Shown here: positions 1 through 12,010 of the stretch, one piece after another | Layout of the letters: every line of letters begins with the position of its first letter | Position numbering within the stretch: the first letter of the stretch is position 1 | Source of the DNA: Apteryx mantelli | Lineage: Eukaryota; Chordata; Aves; Apterygiformes; Apterygidae | Length of the DNA stretch: 64,000 bases | Direction: 5' to 3' | NCBI RefSeq assembly: GCF_036417845.1 | Contig: NC_089981.1 | Span: forward strand, 75,929,268 to 75,993,267 | Program-made: the position numbers and the translations under genes | Notes under the pieces: generated by a model | Databases searched by the model: none | What the model saw: the letters and a program-made list of their open reading frames with translations, nothing else | Told to the model about the DNA's origin: nothing

Positions 1-1127
1 AACAGAATTCCCTTTATAAAGGTTGAAAGATTTGCAGTGAAAAAGATGTCAAAATACACTGGCTTATAATTGCATTCAAATATGTAGTTTTGTATGTTTA
101 CTTCATGGAGAGGAACCTTGGCATATATTTAATTAAAGAAATGGAGCCTGCAGGAGATCTTGGAATAGAGCTCATTGTGTTTTGTTTTGGGATGAATTTC
201 ACAATCTACTCTATAGTTTTATTAATCTTTCTAAGCATGAACAAACTATGGCTATTTCTGTAGAAAATGGGAAGGAAATAAAACTTAGAAGCATTTGGAA
301 GAGGTTTAAAACATAGCAGGAGAAATTACAGTATTTAATGTCAAAATCTAGACAATTATTACAGAATAAATGGCTGCATGCAGGAGAAATAAACTTTGAA
401 CCAAGACTGCTAATTGATACTTCAACAAAGGAGACATTTTTATGAAATAGAAATTCTGAAACAGACTTTTAGCACTTTTGTCAATTAACCAACAATAAAG
501 GTTACAATCGGCACCGGGAAAGCCTACAATATGATTCCTGTTGACATCATCTTTTTTGATTAAAGCTAAAAAAGTTAACCTAAAGACCCTCAGAACAGGA
601 ACCTGAGAAGTGAAGCTCCGGTGAGCTTCCTAACACCAACTACTGGATCCAGGAAAGAGTGCAGAAATATGTCTGTTAAACGATTAATTGGTTATGATAT
701 ACAGTCACAGCTGGGCACTGCTGAAAATGGTGTCACACCAATCAGAAGGTGACAAAAACTGTGGAATATCCTTGGTGAGAGGTGGAAAACCTGATCTTGT
801 GATGAAAGTACATGGGAAATACACATATGCAATACTAGACATGAAGGGCATTTGTATGTCAGCTTCTCAGCTAGCTCCTGTGTCAGGACCTGGGATATCA
901 GCACGTGGGGAAAGTGACTGTGGACTTTGAATCTGGAGCTGTGTCTCATTGTAGTGAGATTACCCTGCCTCCTTCTGGAGGGAGAGAGTTTCAAGACCTC
1001 AGTGGGGCCAATGAGGGATGGGCCTGCGTTTTTTTCCAGGAATCTGTGGCTAGAGCATGCTGCTGTAACCTTTGAATTGGATAAGGGAGAAGGGGGGCTC
1101 CTTCCAGAAACAAAGACTAACACTTAC

Positions 1128-1160
1128 CTCCTCCTCTTTCTTCTTCATGAATTGCCAGGG
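1128..1160 (-). other. Splice-bordered 33-nt purine-rich unit (intergenic)
   Basis: On the minus strand a pyrimidine-rich acceptor (CCACTCTTCTTCTAG) is followed by 33 nt with GAAGAAGAAAGAGGAGGAG and the donor GAG|GTAAGTG. In phase 0 it would read PWQFMKKKEEE. It could be an exon of an unannotated minus-strand transcript or a decoy. Confidence 0.25.
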
Positions 1161-1537
1161 CTAGAAGAAGAGTGGCCAGAATGGTGAAAACAGTAAAATG
1201 AAGTGTTGCAAAATGTGACAAATTCTATTTGTCAAATCGCTTCGGCTGTTAAAGAGTTGCCGATTTAAAAATCAAGCTAACTCTGTTATTTTTCAAAGAA
1301 AGAATAAAAAATAAGTATTTATCTTATAGCTTTTGTGCATTAGGAGTCATTTCACTGTTTTACTCTGCCTCACTTCTACTTTTTCCCATGAGAAAGACAA
1401 TGTCAGTTAATATGTGTGGAATTGGGGTATCCTCAACAGAAGCAAATGTGATTTAAGTATAAGGGGGGGAGAATATAAATTTATATGGGGAAACAAACAA
1501 TTTCAGAAACACACCATACAAAACTAAACTGTTGATT

Positions 1538-1552
1538 AAAAAAAAAAAAAAA
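1538..1552. repeat. Homopolymer A15
   Basis: A run of fifteen A without a recognisable source element. Confidence 0.9.
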
Positions 1553-2355
1553 GTCTTCAAGAAATATATTTATCTTACCCTGGCCAGCTATAACTACTGA
1601 TAAGTGAATAGCTTTGGGATCTATAAAACCAGAGTCTTGTACCAGTAGGAGTATTATCATTAGATCTTACCAGCTCCCTTCATGTCCCATTCACATGGCA
1701 CAAAGCATAAAGTAGGTTCAGTCTAACAGCAGAAAGACCTTAAATACATAACTTTAGCCAAAGAAAACTCTTTACAGAAGATCCTAGACAAAGAGCTCTG
1801 TGTCATAGGATCACAAGGTTTTCATTAATTGTGTGAATGCATAGGCCAGAAGTACCAATTTCCTCAATACTTGACATGCTCTTAGCTAAGGTAAAAGGAG
1901 ATATCACACCAAAAGAGGAAAAATATGGTGTTTCAACACCTCAGTTTCACATATCCTGATGCATACTGGACTCTTCAGCCTTGGGTTAGAGACACAAACA
2001 CCCCACTGTTCCAGGAGTGGTGTAGGGGAGAGAGTAAATCTGATACCTAAGGATGGGATTTAGAGAAGCCAGAGAGCAAAACAAGAAGTTGACCAAGCTT
2101 ACTGGTAAGAAATGTCATTGAGAAGACTGTGGTGTGAAGTATTTAGTAGCGGAGAAAATTAAGCAGAGGCAGTTAAATAGCTGCCTCTAGAAGAGATGGC
2201 ACCCACCTCCCTTGGGATTCCTAGCTGTAAATCCTCTCCTGGAACTAATGAAAATACGAAAAGACAACTAACAGTCATCTTTCCCATATGTTTCCTCTTA
2301 GCCACATGAGAAGTAGAAAATCTGCTTTCAAGTTTTCCTCCTCTCTCCTCCTTTC

Positions 2356-2400
2356 CCCAGCTGATTAGAAAGCAGAGATTTGAACCTTGGTCTACCATTG
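2356..2400 (-). mobile_element. Possible MIR remnant
   Basis: CAGCTGATTAGAAAGCAGAG followed by ATTTGAACCTTGGTCTACCA resembles the reversed MIR head. It is only 45 bp, so this may be chance. Confidence 0.3.
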
Positions 2401-2649
2401 AAGACAGTGACCCAGCCACACAGTTAGGTACTCCAGGACAGGACTTTCTCAATATCCTGTGCTGAATCTGATCTACTTTGCTGCACCTAATTAAATACTT
2501 GCATCCAATTATAAACTAAACTTGACTCTCCCCATTTTCTTTCTGTAAGGCCAAAGGATAACGGTATTCCTGCAGGATGTGAGAGACCCAAGTTTAAATG
2601 CATGCTCCAGATGAAATAGGCTCAAATGAACGGGAGTTTTGAACAGGCT

Positions 2650-2870
2650 GATACCCAAAAGACCTTTAGGCATTGCCCAGTCCACTAAGCGTGTCTGTCA
2701 CATGGCAGGAGGTGATCTAGTGTGCTTTCCTGCACCACCAGCTATACTTAGAGCATTCCTGATATATGCTATGTAGCTAGTTCTTAAAATCTCCGGAGAC
2801 ACAGACTCCATGACCACCCCAAGCAATCCACTCCCATGTTTCACTCAGGGCAGGCTTGAGAGATGAGATC
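2650..2870 (-). mobile_element. Old CR1-like fragment, minus orientation
   Basis: TTCTTAAAATCTCCGGAGAC, ACAGACTCCATGACCACCCC, AAGCAATCCACTCCCATGTT and TCACTCAGGG follow the familiar CR1 block seen in reverse (short exhortation of Thr/Ser-rich sequence is not implied; it is non-coding). Diverged, with estimated borders. Confidence 0.5.
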
Positions 2871-4324
2871 TCAGTGACACCTGAACATTGGGCATAAATA
2901 CTTAAAAGGCTAGGTACATGGCCAAGTTCCATTGTTCAGCTAACACCAAAAATTCAACACTCTTGGCTCTATTCAAGGCAACCCCCATTTTCACTGATGA
3001 CAGTTACCTATTGATGCTTTCATTGAAAGTCTGATGGGTCACATACCAGCTCAGGAAATCCAACTGGAGCACTGCTTCTCCTCCTGGCTCCCTGTGGACA
3101 GTAAGGATCCTTGTACTCATTGCACCATAATAAGTAACAGCACCAGAGAAACATTTTGCCAAGGATAGGAAAGACTGGCTGTTCCTCCACCTACTTTCAA
3201 TAGCAAGGGGAAGTATTAGAGTCCTCTTAAAGAGGAGAAAATGCATGGACATGAAAATAGGGTGGGAGGATGAAACCTGTCTACATCAGGCATCCTCCTC
3301 CCTCCAGTACTACAGATGCCCTATCGAGAGAAAAAGGTTATGCAATGAAAGAAGTCTGCCTACAAAGCCTGCTGCTACAAGAATTTGCCAAGAAAAGAGA
3401 CTCTCAAGAGAGTGCCTTACAACAGCCTTAAAGCTAGACATTGCAAACTAGAACCTCAAAGCACGGTCTCTGACTAATAACCTGGAAGGGATTAAAAGGA
3501 TAGAAAGACCACTGAATCAACCGAAAAAGCACATAATGGGACATCTCTGGAGAGTTTTATTCATTACTGTTACTGCTATTTCAAATAAAAACACTGTTTA
3601 TTTTCGCTCTACACTGTAGAGTGTACAGACCATAGTGAAAGAACTGAGGCTGGTTGTATTCAGAATTCAACAAGCAAGAACAGAATTTTAATTTAACCAG
3701 ATGATGATAACAAATTATCACACCAAACTTCCCTGGTATTCAGGGACACCTCTCCAGGCCCACCTAGCAATGAAGATTGCCATGTGATTCACATGACTGA
3801 TATGACCATGATTCATGTGATTGGTATGATTGATATGATCAATCAGCAAATAGAAATAGGGTTTCTGCCCGCTACCTCCAGTTTGTTCAAGTAGTTTTCA
3901 CTGCCTCTGTTTTTATTTCAACTCTGTTATTCTCACAGCCAGGATCTGGAAATGCATTGGCACGAAAGAAAGAAAATGGAGGTGTTTAAATACTTAGCTG
4001 TTAGTGAACCATGAAATGAAATACTCAGTTCTGGTTTGATTCAAGGTTTGGTTAACAGTTTCAGATTGCCAGAGACAGATGCCAGTAAGCCTATTACTGT
4101 TCCCAAAGTGGCCAGCTTCTGATACTTTACTGATATATCTGGAACCTTTTATCATTTGTATATGCATGCATTAAATATATATTTTTTCCCTTCTCTTGAG
4201 CATTGTGATTCACACTCGGATGGTATCAAGACATCCCCAGTGAGATGAGGGCTCATGTGGGCTAGGGGACACTGTGCAGGTACTCTGTCTGACCAAAAGG
4301 ATGAGAAAAGCTAGGAGGTAGAAA

Positions 4325-4480
4325 ACTTTGTGTCCATTTTCTACAGATGGAAAACTTAGGTACAAACAAGTGAACAGACTTACTCAAGATGCCACAGGCA
4401 ATGTATGGTGCAGCTGGGAACTGAATCCAGATTTCCTGAATCCTATCCAGTGCCTTAACCTCAAAAGCGTCCTTTCTCAC
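4325..4480 (-). mobile_element. MIR-like SINE, minus orientation
   Basis: TTTCTACAGATGGAAAACTT, AGACTTACTCAAGATGCCAC, GCAGCTGGGAACTGAATCC and CCTATCCAGTGCCTTAACC are the reverse of the MIR core and tRNA-derived head. It is an old, immobile copy. Confidence 0.65.
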
Positions 4481-5798
4481 TAACCAGGTATATCAGATGA
4501 GTCATCACACACCTATGTGCATATCTGCATACCGTCAGATTTGTATACCTCTGTGGTCCTGAAAACTAGTCTGTTCTCTCCTGTCTCACCCACAGAGGTT
4601 TGATAAGGTGGTAAAACCGGCTTAAAGACTTCCTTTGTTCTAATGACAGAAATTCCGTATAGTAACTCTGTCCAAGTGGTCTGCCCTTGGTCACAAGGTC
4701 CTGAGATACGAAACAGCTGACAGACAGGATAAATCTCTATGGAAACTTCCTCCCAGCTTGTGCCACACTAGGTATGCGAGTATCGGTGGCTGGACAAGTA
4801 GGGTTAATGAAGGCAGTCGAGACAAACTGGTGAAAGAGGCTCATCAGCATTTTCCAAGAACCACATTCCCTGTAGACAGGAGGTATAACATTGTCCGCTA
4901 GACACAAAGTACACAAGACTCAAAATGAGGCGAAATAGTCTGGAAGCCACCAGAAATCACTGATGATTTCTGCAGCTGAGGATCCACATACCTTATCCTT
5001 AGTAAATCCTACCAAACTGAAGAAGTACAGAGTAAGGTTCATATAAGAAACTGTGTGGAGAAAGACTCCAGGTTAATTAATTAGTTGTAGCTCCATTACT
5101 TAGTTGATCTACATTAGCAGAAAATCTGTCTTTCAATTTTCTTTAAGAACAGGTGTTGCAAACCTTGTCTCTATGCGTGATAGAAGCCTGCTGTGTTGAA
5201 CAGAAAGTTGACAGAGGTAGCAATAGGCATGACAGGAGCATATGAGACTCCATAAGCTAATCATTAAAGCCTAGGACCAAGAAATCAAGTGATTACATGT
5301 GCCTCTGACGGTCTTGTCAAGCCAAGAGAAAAAGAGGTCCTGAAAAAGTAACAGCTGAAAAGTGAGGCCAGTGTGATAAGAAGGCAATTCTCAAGAGGTG
5401 ATTCGAGCAGTAATATATGCTGGTATTACCTAAAAACCATGAAGACTGCATAAGGAAAATGTTGTGAAACTGCATACCTTATGGAATTTAGGAAGAAATC
5501 AACAGGTTTGAGAGACTGATCTATTACCACTGGAAAAACACTTTTACTCCAATTGGTAAAATAAACAGGGGATAAAGTTTTAGTGCTGCTGCAGTTGATG
5601 GTAAAACTTCTGCTGATCGCAGTGGCGTCAAGTCTTCATCCCAGGAGTCTCATCATAGGACAAGAAAATACTGCTATTTTGAGGAATTCAAAGTCTTGAG
5701 AGGGACAGAGCCCCACATTTTCTCTGTTCCCACTGGCCAAGGTTTTTTTGAGCTTCCCATAATACCAACATTATTCCCACAGACCAGCATAGCATGTG

Positions 5799-5932
5799 GG
5801 TATATCTGCACTGCACATTATAGTGTTAAGTGAGCTAGCTCTGAAAGAACTAGCTTGAGGATGAGAAGCAATCCAGACTTATTAGCATGGTGCTCTACTC
5901 AGGCTAATTCATTGTGTTAATGTAGCTATACC
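5799..5932. mobile_element. Possible small DNA transposon (inverted ends)
   Basis: The left end GGTATATCTGCACTGC and the reverse complement of the right end, GGTATAGCTACATTAA, agree at most of the first 15 positions. The span is 134 bp and non-coding. Flanks show no clear target-site duplication, so the family (hAT-like is a guess) is open. Confidence 0.35.
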
Positions 5933-6380
5933 ACTTCTAGGTATCTCTGAACAACACAGTGTTGTGAGATTTGGATTTGCCAAGAACACAGATGTATCAC
6001 TAGGCTGAATGAGAAAGGCCTGAGACTAACAGGTTGGTTGGTAATGTGAGGTACACCGAAGGAGGCTATTACTTTGTGCTGCTTTAATGCCTTCTAATTT
6101 TTTTAATTAAAGCTTGGTTAAAATATCCCGTAGGGAAAAATCCCGCATTGGCAAAATGAGTAGGCCAAAAAAACCTCAGAGGCTCTTTTCTGGCATTAAC
6201 ATCTATTACTCTAAGCAGCAGTCCAGCCCAAACTTGTAGGAGAATAAAGCTACCACACTCCTACCACAAAGACTGTTGTTCTTTGCCAGTAATTGCTGTT
6301 TTTCCATATACAAGGACCAGATCATCTACTTTCATTCAAAATGACTTCTTCTAATTTAAGGAAAAACAGCAGCAAGACAA

Positions 6381-6416
6381 GAAAAGAAAAAAAAAAAAGA
6401 AGAAGAAGAAGAAAAG
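6381..6416. repeat. A-rich and GAA microsatellite
   Basis: A run of twelve A is followed by about five GAA units. It produces a lysine/arginine-rich open frame that is not a gene. Confidence 0.9.
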
Positions 6417-7009
6417 CAAGGTCTCCAAGAGAGAGAACAGTGTGTGTTCCCCTTCGTAACAGGTTGGAGCAAGCAGGACTGAAATGGCTGCTGCCTCTGC
6501 ACACCAGCCCAATTTCTTTGAAATTCCAAGTGTTGCTGCCAGGCGTAAATGTTTCCCTTATTACACAGGCCCTTCAGGGCTCCCAGTCATTTGCATGGGC
6601 CTCTACTGAGCCTCTCGAATGGCTGAAGTCCAGTGAAGTAGCGATCGGATGTGTCTTTGTACTTGCGAACCAGACAGGCACCCAGCTGTATAAAGGTTTG
6701 GCTCCAAAAAATTAGCAATGCAGATGCCACTGGTGTCCTGTGAGCACTGTCTGGTACTTCTAGGTCTGCCCTTCCCCACCTACCAGTAGCCATGTGTTAT
6801 CTCACATCTCACTGAGGGAGTAAGCAATTTGGGGAAGAAGAGAAACATCCTGGTACTCTGCCTATGTGCAGCATCAGCATGGTTCGGCAGTGGTCCAGGA
6901 CCGCATCTCATGGATGTCACCATAGCACAGCTCTAATCATAATAAACCAGGGGAATAATGCGATCAGGGTAAAGCTACCTCTGGAGTTACTCTGGGGCAG
7001 CTCCGGCCC

Positions 7010-7216
7010 AGGAAAGGCATGTGAAGCCAGCGGGGCACCGTCTCGGCCGGGTGTGGGCTCCCGTCGGAGCCAGCGCCGCAGCTCGCCCAGCCGCGGGGGG
7101 AAGGCGCTCGCCACCAGAGCGCGATTGATCTGCGGGGCTGGACAGCAGGAGCGGCGTGCTGATTTATGGTTATGTAGCTGCATTATATAAAGGAGCTGTG
7201 GCCTTTTCCTTTCAGC
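7010..7216 (+). promoter_or_regulatory. Short CpG island with TATA box: candidate orphan promoter
   Basis: About 19 CpG dinucleotides fall within roughly 160 bp (7010-7165), in sharp contrast to the flanks. They are followed by TATATAAAG at 7184-7192, a full match to the TATA consensus TATAWAAG on the plus strand. A start site would be expected near 7214-7220. A donor AGT|GTAAGT at 7303/7304 could end a first exon of about 90 nt. No coding gene follows, so the product would be non-coding. It could instead be a conserved enhancer. Confidence 0.4.
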
Positions 7217-8461
7217 ATAGGTGTGGTCATCACTTAATCATCCCCGAGAAGGGGGAAGGCATAAAAACCTCAGGAAACTCTGAGTGAGTGAGTGTGAGAG
7301 AGTGTAAGTGTTAGGCAGATAAAACTTACCTGTTAAGAAATTAATTTTACTCTCTCTGAGGCTCTGCAGTTGCTTCCACCCTACATGCACATACGTTCCT
7401 GCACGCACAGACAAATACACACATGCAAATACTAAACAAATACATTCAACTTGAGAGTATTATTGACTATTCGATATGGTCTGATTGCTTAAGTTAAAAA
7501 CTCTCCAAAGAAAAGAGTTTGCAGATTTCTGTCAGCCAGGGATCTATTACTCATGCTCAACCATCTGGTATTTAATGAGAATATGACAAGCTGATTGTTA
7601 TTTTTTTTCACATGGCAAATTGAAAAATGCGACTTCTTGATCTGTATTTTAATTACACCCCCTCTGATCTCTCTCCCTTGCACTTTCTTAGTAATATGAA
7701 TTTGCAGAGTAGCTACTCTTTGACTTTCCCTACTAGCCCTGCCTCTCTAATGGCTGCAAAAATTTAGTTTCTTTACATTTCTCTGATTCACCTGTGATCC
7801 ATTGACATTTAAAGCAAACTCCTTTTCTCTCAGTTCGAGAGCCAAGGAAGGACTTATGCTGACGATGAGCTTGGCTCTCCAAGCAGCCCTTCAGCATGTG
7901 CCTGCCGACAGCAGCTCTGTGGCACCCTGCTTTTTCCACATGAATACGACCCCAATGGAAGGGGAATTATCTCATGTTATGGGCACTGATATTATCAGGC
8001 TTACAGTTTTGGTTAAATGCTGAAAACATGATAAAAACATTTAAATCCTTCATTTTTGCCACAAAACAACAGGAGGATACTACATGCCGTAGAAATCCGG
8101 ATTTCCGTCAGACTGACCCCTGCTCTGTTCATGACCGGTTTCTGCCTGCTTAGTTGTCCTCATGCCTATAGCTGCAGTTAAATCAGACTATATATGAAAG
8201 CATGACTTTAAAGGGACCGGACCCAATCACATGACACGTTTTTGTCCAAGTTCCACTATCATGTGACAATCTACAGTAGATTTATGAAATTAAGCACAGA
8301 TGGCTACTTTGTTTTTGTTCTTTGAACTGACAGCTGCTGGTGTAAAAATAAATTAAATTAAATTTCATATAAGTCAGACTTTGAGATATTTTCTTGGTTA
8401 AATAATCTTTAAGGTCCCCCCCCGCACACACATACATTTTAATGCTTTGCTGGTTCTTGCC

Positions 8462-8670
8462 TCTCACCCCACACTCTTGGCATAGCCGCAGAGCACAGGC
8501 CTGTGAAGCCGGGAGCCTTCCCGGCGTGCCCCAGCAGTGACCTCCCTACTGGTCCGGTCCGGAGGCACTAGCCTGCCTGGGGCCACGGGAGATCCCGTGT
8601 CCCTGCGATGTCCCCAGCCCTGTCACCAGGCAGGTCCTGAACGGCAGTGGGAGCAGATAGTGCCAAGGGT
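8462..8670. promoter_or_regulatory. GC-rich patch with CpGs
   Basis: About ten CpG dinucleotides occur in 200 bp, with the near-palindromic GGTCCGGTCCGG. The contrast with AT-rich flanks suggests a regulatory element, but no specific motif decides this. No gene is attached. Confidence 0.25.
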
Positions 8671-11189
8671 GGCTGGTGGGAATGGCTGAGGCAGGGCCAT
8701 TTAGAGCCACTTTCCATCCGGAAACTCTGCTAAAAGAGGGGAAAACCCTGTGAGTTCTCCACCCTACAAGCCCAAGGGAGAGTTCTTAGGTTCCTAAGCC
8801 CTTAGGAACTGCCAGCTCTAAAAGGCTGATTCTGCCAACAAAAGTGGGAAGATTGTTATTAGCAGAGCTGTTAATAATCCAATACATAGGGAAAAATGAA
8901 GGAAGTCACTTCTGAGGAGGGAAAGAAATGGCAGGTGCATAAAAGAGAATGAGCTGATTTTTTAAGAAAATGATATTTCAGGATTAGCCAAAGGGTTCGC
9001 CTGTATTCACAATTCTCCATGGAGCATTTTAAAGTCTTCTGCGTTTGTATCACTTAAAGTGCTGCTATTTTAGGTCAGCGTAAATAAGTCATGTGTGCCG
9101 TCAGCCTTGTACAAGTGCTTTCTACTGCTTAATAATACATGTGCCTGTCCATTATAGGGGCTACATGGGTATGTGTAGGGATCTAGAGGCAGTCATGCAA
9201 AGATCCTGTCTTTGGCATGGCTGCTTAATGCTTTGGAGGGAGGGCATACAGTATACACTTGTGATGACCTGGAGCAGGGCAGAGGCTAAGTCTAGCTACC
9301 ATCACAGTGCCCAGTAAATAATTCATGAGAAACTATACCATGGTATCATTGCTTTCCTCCCCAGCTATGTCAACAACCCAGTACTATGACCTTTTATTCT
9401 ATTTGTATAGAGATATCAGGATTTGAGGTAACGGGGGTTAATTGACCACATCAGAATGCTGCCATTTCAATTGAATTTCAGAAATTTGCCGGGATTTGGT
9501 GAGTGTTTTGGATCAGGAGAAAGGGGAAGGAGCAAGAAGTGGGAATTACAGCATCACAGGTTCCCTCATGGAGGTACCTGGCCAAGTGATGCTGCTCAGA
9601 TGCAGCATCCTAGAGGATGCAGCAAGCAGAGCCTTTCCTAGGTCTGAAGTTCACTTTGACTCCATGTAGCTGCTGAGCTGCGCTCTCAGCTGTGATTTGT
9701 GCATCCAGCAGGTTCCCAACATCATTCCACCCCCGTGAAATCTATTCAGATGAATTGATTTCAAGTGGGAGCAGGACACTCTGAGACTGAGATCCACCCT
9801 GACCTGATATTCGTAGTTCCTGTATTGTTCACTCCCCTTTGTATCCTAGCTCTCTCTGGTCTTTTTCTGTTTATATAATGGACTGTTCAATACAGGGACT
9901 CTCATTATGTGCTTATCCAGCAATTCGCACAACAGGGTCCTGTTCTCAGTAGGTTTCTAGGCAGGACAGCAGCAAACACAGTAAGTTTTACTAAGGGTCT
10001 AAATTGCACAGTAGCAAGTGCCATAGACTGAACACAGGACAGAGCCTGAACTTGCTAGATCTCAGTCATTTGATCATTTTGCAAAGTTACACTGAAATGC
10101 AGAAGTGATGGGGGAAAGTAGGCCTGTCCATGATGCATAATTACTGAGTTAGTGCTGAAAGAGCACTCAGGTGGTGGAAGCAGTAGAGTCCTGCTAGCAA
10201 ACTGCTGTGCCTCATTTGCTTCGATCTGTCTGCATGTTACTGCATCCTACTAGGTAGACACAGCTTTGAAGTAGAAGTGGGTTCTGATATTCTCAGCCAG
10301 TTGCTTTACCTCTGAGCTTCTGGGGAGAAAACGGGATAAAGTGCCTGCTTTTCTTGACGGGCTTCTGTAAGAGTTAATCAGCTGATATTTGTAAAGGCTT
10401 TTGCCTTATGCTTTTGTGATTTTGCTTCCAGAGAAGTCAATTCAGATTTGCCATTCCTCCAACAGAAGGAAAATTCAGCCAATAAAAAGAGCAAACTATT
10501 GTACTGGAGAAGCCAAATCTCTGAGTCTGACTTGCTGGGAGGGAGATGCCAAAATACCTTTACAAATCTGTGCCTCAGTACCAGTGTCAGGTTTGGAAGG
10601 TGCAAATGCTGTGCTGCTGAAAGAAATGAACAGGGCTTTGCTAACAAAAGGCTTGCCCAATCACGGTGTACGCCTGCATTTCAACAGACCTCCTCAGGCT
10701 GCTGAAACTGAGTACAATGCCTGTGAAATTAATAGTTAAAGAGTAATTTGGTAAAAGAAAATAGTGAAAAGAAAAAAATATATTTAGTTTAAAATGATAC
10801 TTTTCTTTCCCCTTCAAATGTTACAGATCTGATTTCTTTGACACAAAAATAAGTATGTGTGTGTGTCTATATGGTGAGTTAGAAGGAGAGGTTTAGAAAC
10901 AAGATTTTTGATAGAAAACAAAGGCACTTCAGTTAATAAGCATGCATTAATGCTGAAAAAGCCCCATAATACTGTTTCTTGTGCATATGTGGGAGTGAGG
11001 GATTGTAAGAACAAGTGGTGGCTGGTTGCCTAGGTTTATCAAAGCCCGGTAGGGCAGGATCACCTCTTTGTCTTTGCTGTGCTCAGAGTCATCAATCCCT
11101 CCTGTTCCTTTCGGAGTTGTGAAAATGTCAAGGGAGAAACTCCTCCTCCTTTAACAAAACTGAAGTGCTGTGAAAGCCCAAGCTCCAGG

Positions 11190-12010
11190 CAAACACCTAC
11201 CGTGCAGCTCCTCGGGGCCTGGAGGCATCCAGGTGCCCCAGTCCCATGGGCTCTGCCAGGCAGAGGGGCCAGGGCAGACCCATGTTGTTGGCTGATGGGA
11301 ACCCACAACACCTTTTGCAGTTGTACTCCCTGCAGGGTATGCAGCCCTTTGCAAAGCAAGTAGGGGCAGGGCAGGACAGGGCATCCTGGGAAGAAGAGGG
11401 ACTTTCTGGGCTTGTTACCCCTGAGCAAGGGCTGGCCACATTTTCATGCCCCGACAGGGCAGTGCTGGAGGCAGTTTGCTTTAATCGGTGGAACTGGCAC
11501 TTGAAATCACAGTTCCACTGCCTGAAGCACACTCTGCGCCTGGGGCTTTCTGCCCCGTGCTCCCCTTCCCACTTCCTCATCCACTCGTCGCAGGCCCAGA
11601 AGCTCTCCCCCTTTTTGCAAGGCAGCTCCCATCCAGCCTACCCAGCCTCCAAACAAAATCCCGCTGGAAGGACACGCTACTGAAATCCAGCTCCTTGAGA
11701 TCACTCCAGTGCTCACGTAGTCCTCTGAGCATTACAAACCATCTCAAAAATGGTGGAAGGGAAACAGGTCTTGCTGTCTGCTCCTCTCTCTGCCCCCCCC
11801 CGGAGAGCAGTAGATGATGGCCACAGTCTGTCCGTGCAAAGACACTAGATGTTGCGGCCTGAGACATCTACAACAGTGGGGAGAGGAATGCAGACGAGAA
11901 AGCGAGGATGGCTGGAGGGGCAGCAGGAGGGTGACTGAGGGTGGGAGGAGAGAAGAAAGGCTGAAGGATAGGCAGGAGGATGGAGAGAGCAATGAGGTGT
12001 GGGAGATGTA
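11190..12010. other. GC-rich then purine-rich intergenic block
   Basis: The first half (11190-11660) is GC-rich and stop-poor in several frames. The second (about 11876-12010) is strongly purine-rich on the plus strand. Long overlapping open frames here follow from base composition and resemble no protein I recognise. Confidence 0.5.

Larger units (their letters stand above)
1..5798. other. Intergenic, no gene
   Basis: AT-rich sequence with a poly(A) run, an exon-like 33-nt unit, CR1- and MIR-like fossils listed separately, and short inverted repeats. No coding gene is supported. Confidence 0.75.

Noticed and set aside
692-1123. 143-codon minus-strand open frame
   Set aside because: No recognisable domain or family. 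It could only matter as flanking sequence of the exon-like unit at 1128-1160, and its frame does not continue through that unit's donor.
6293-6715. 140-codon plus-strand frame with Lys/Arg-rich start
   Set aside because: The basic stretch is the translated GAA/A microsatellite. Nothing protein-like follows.
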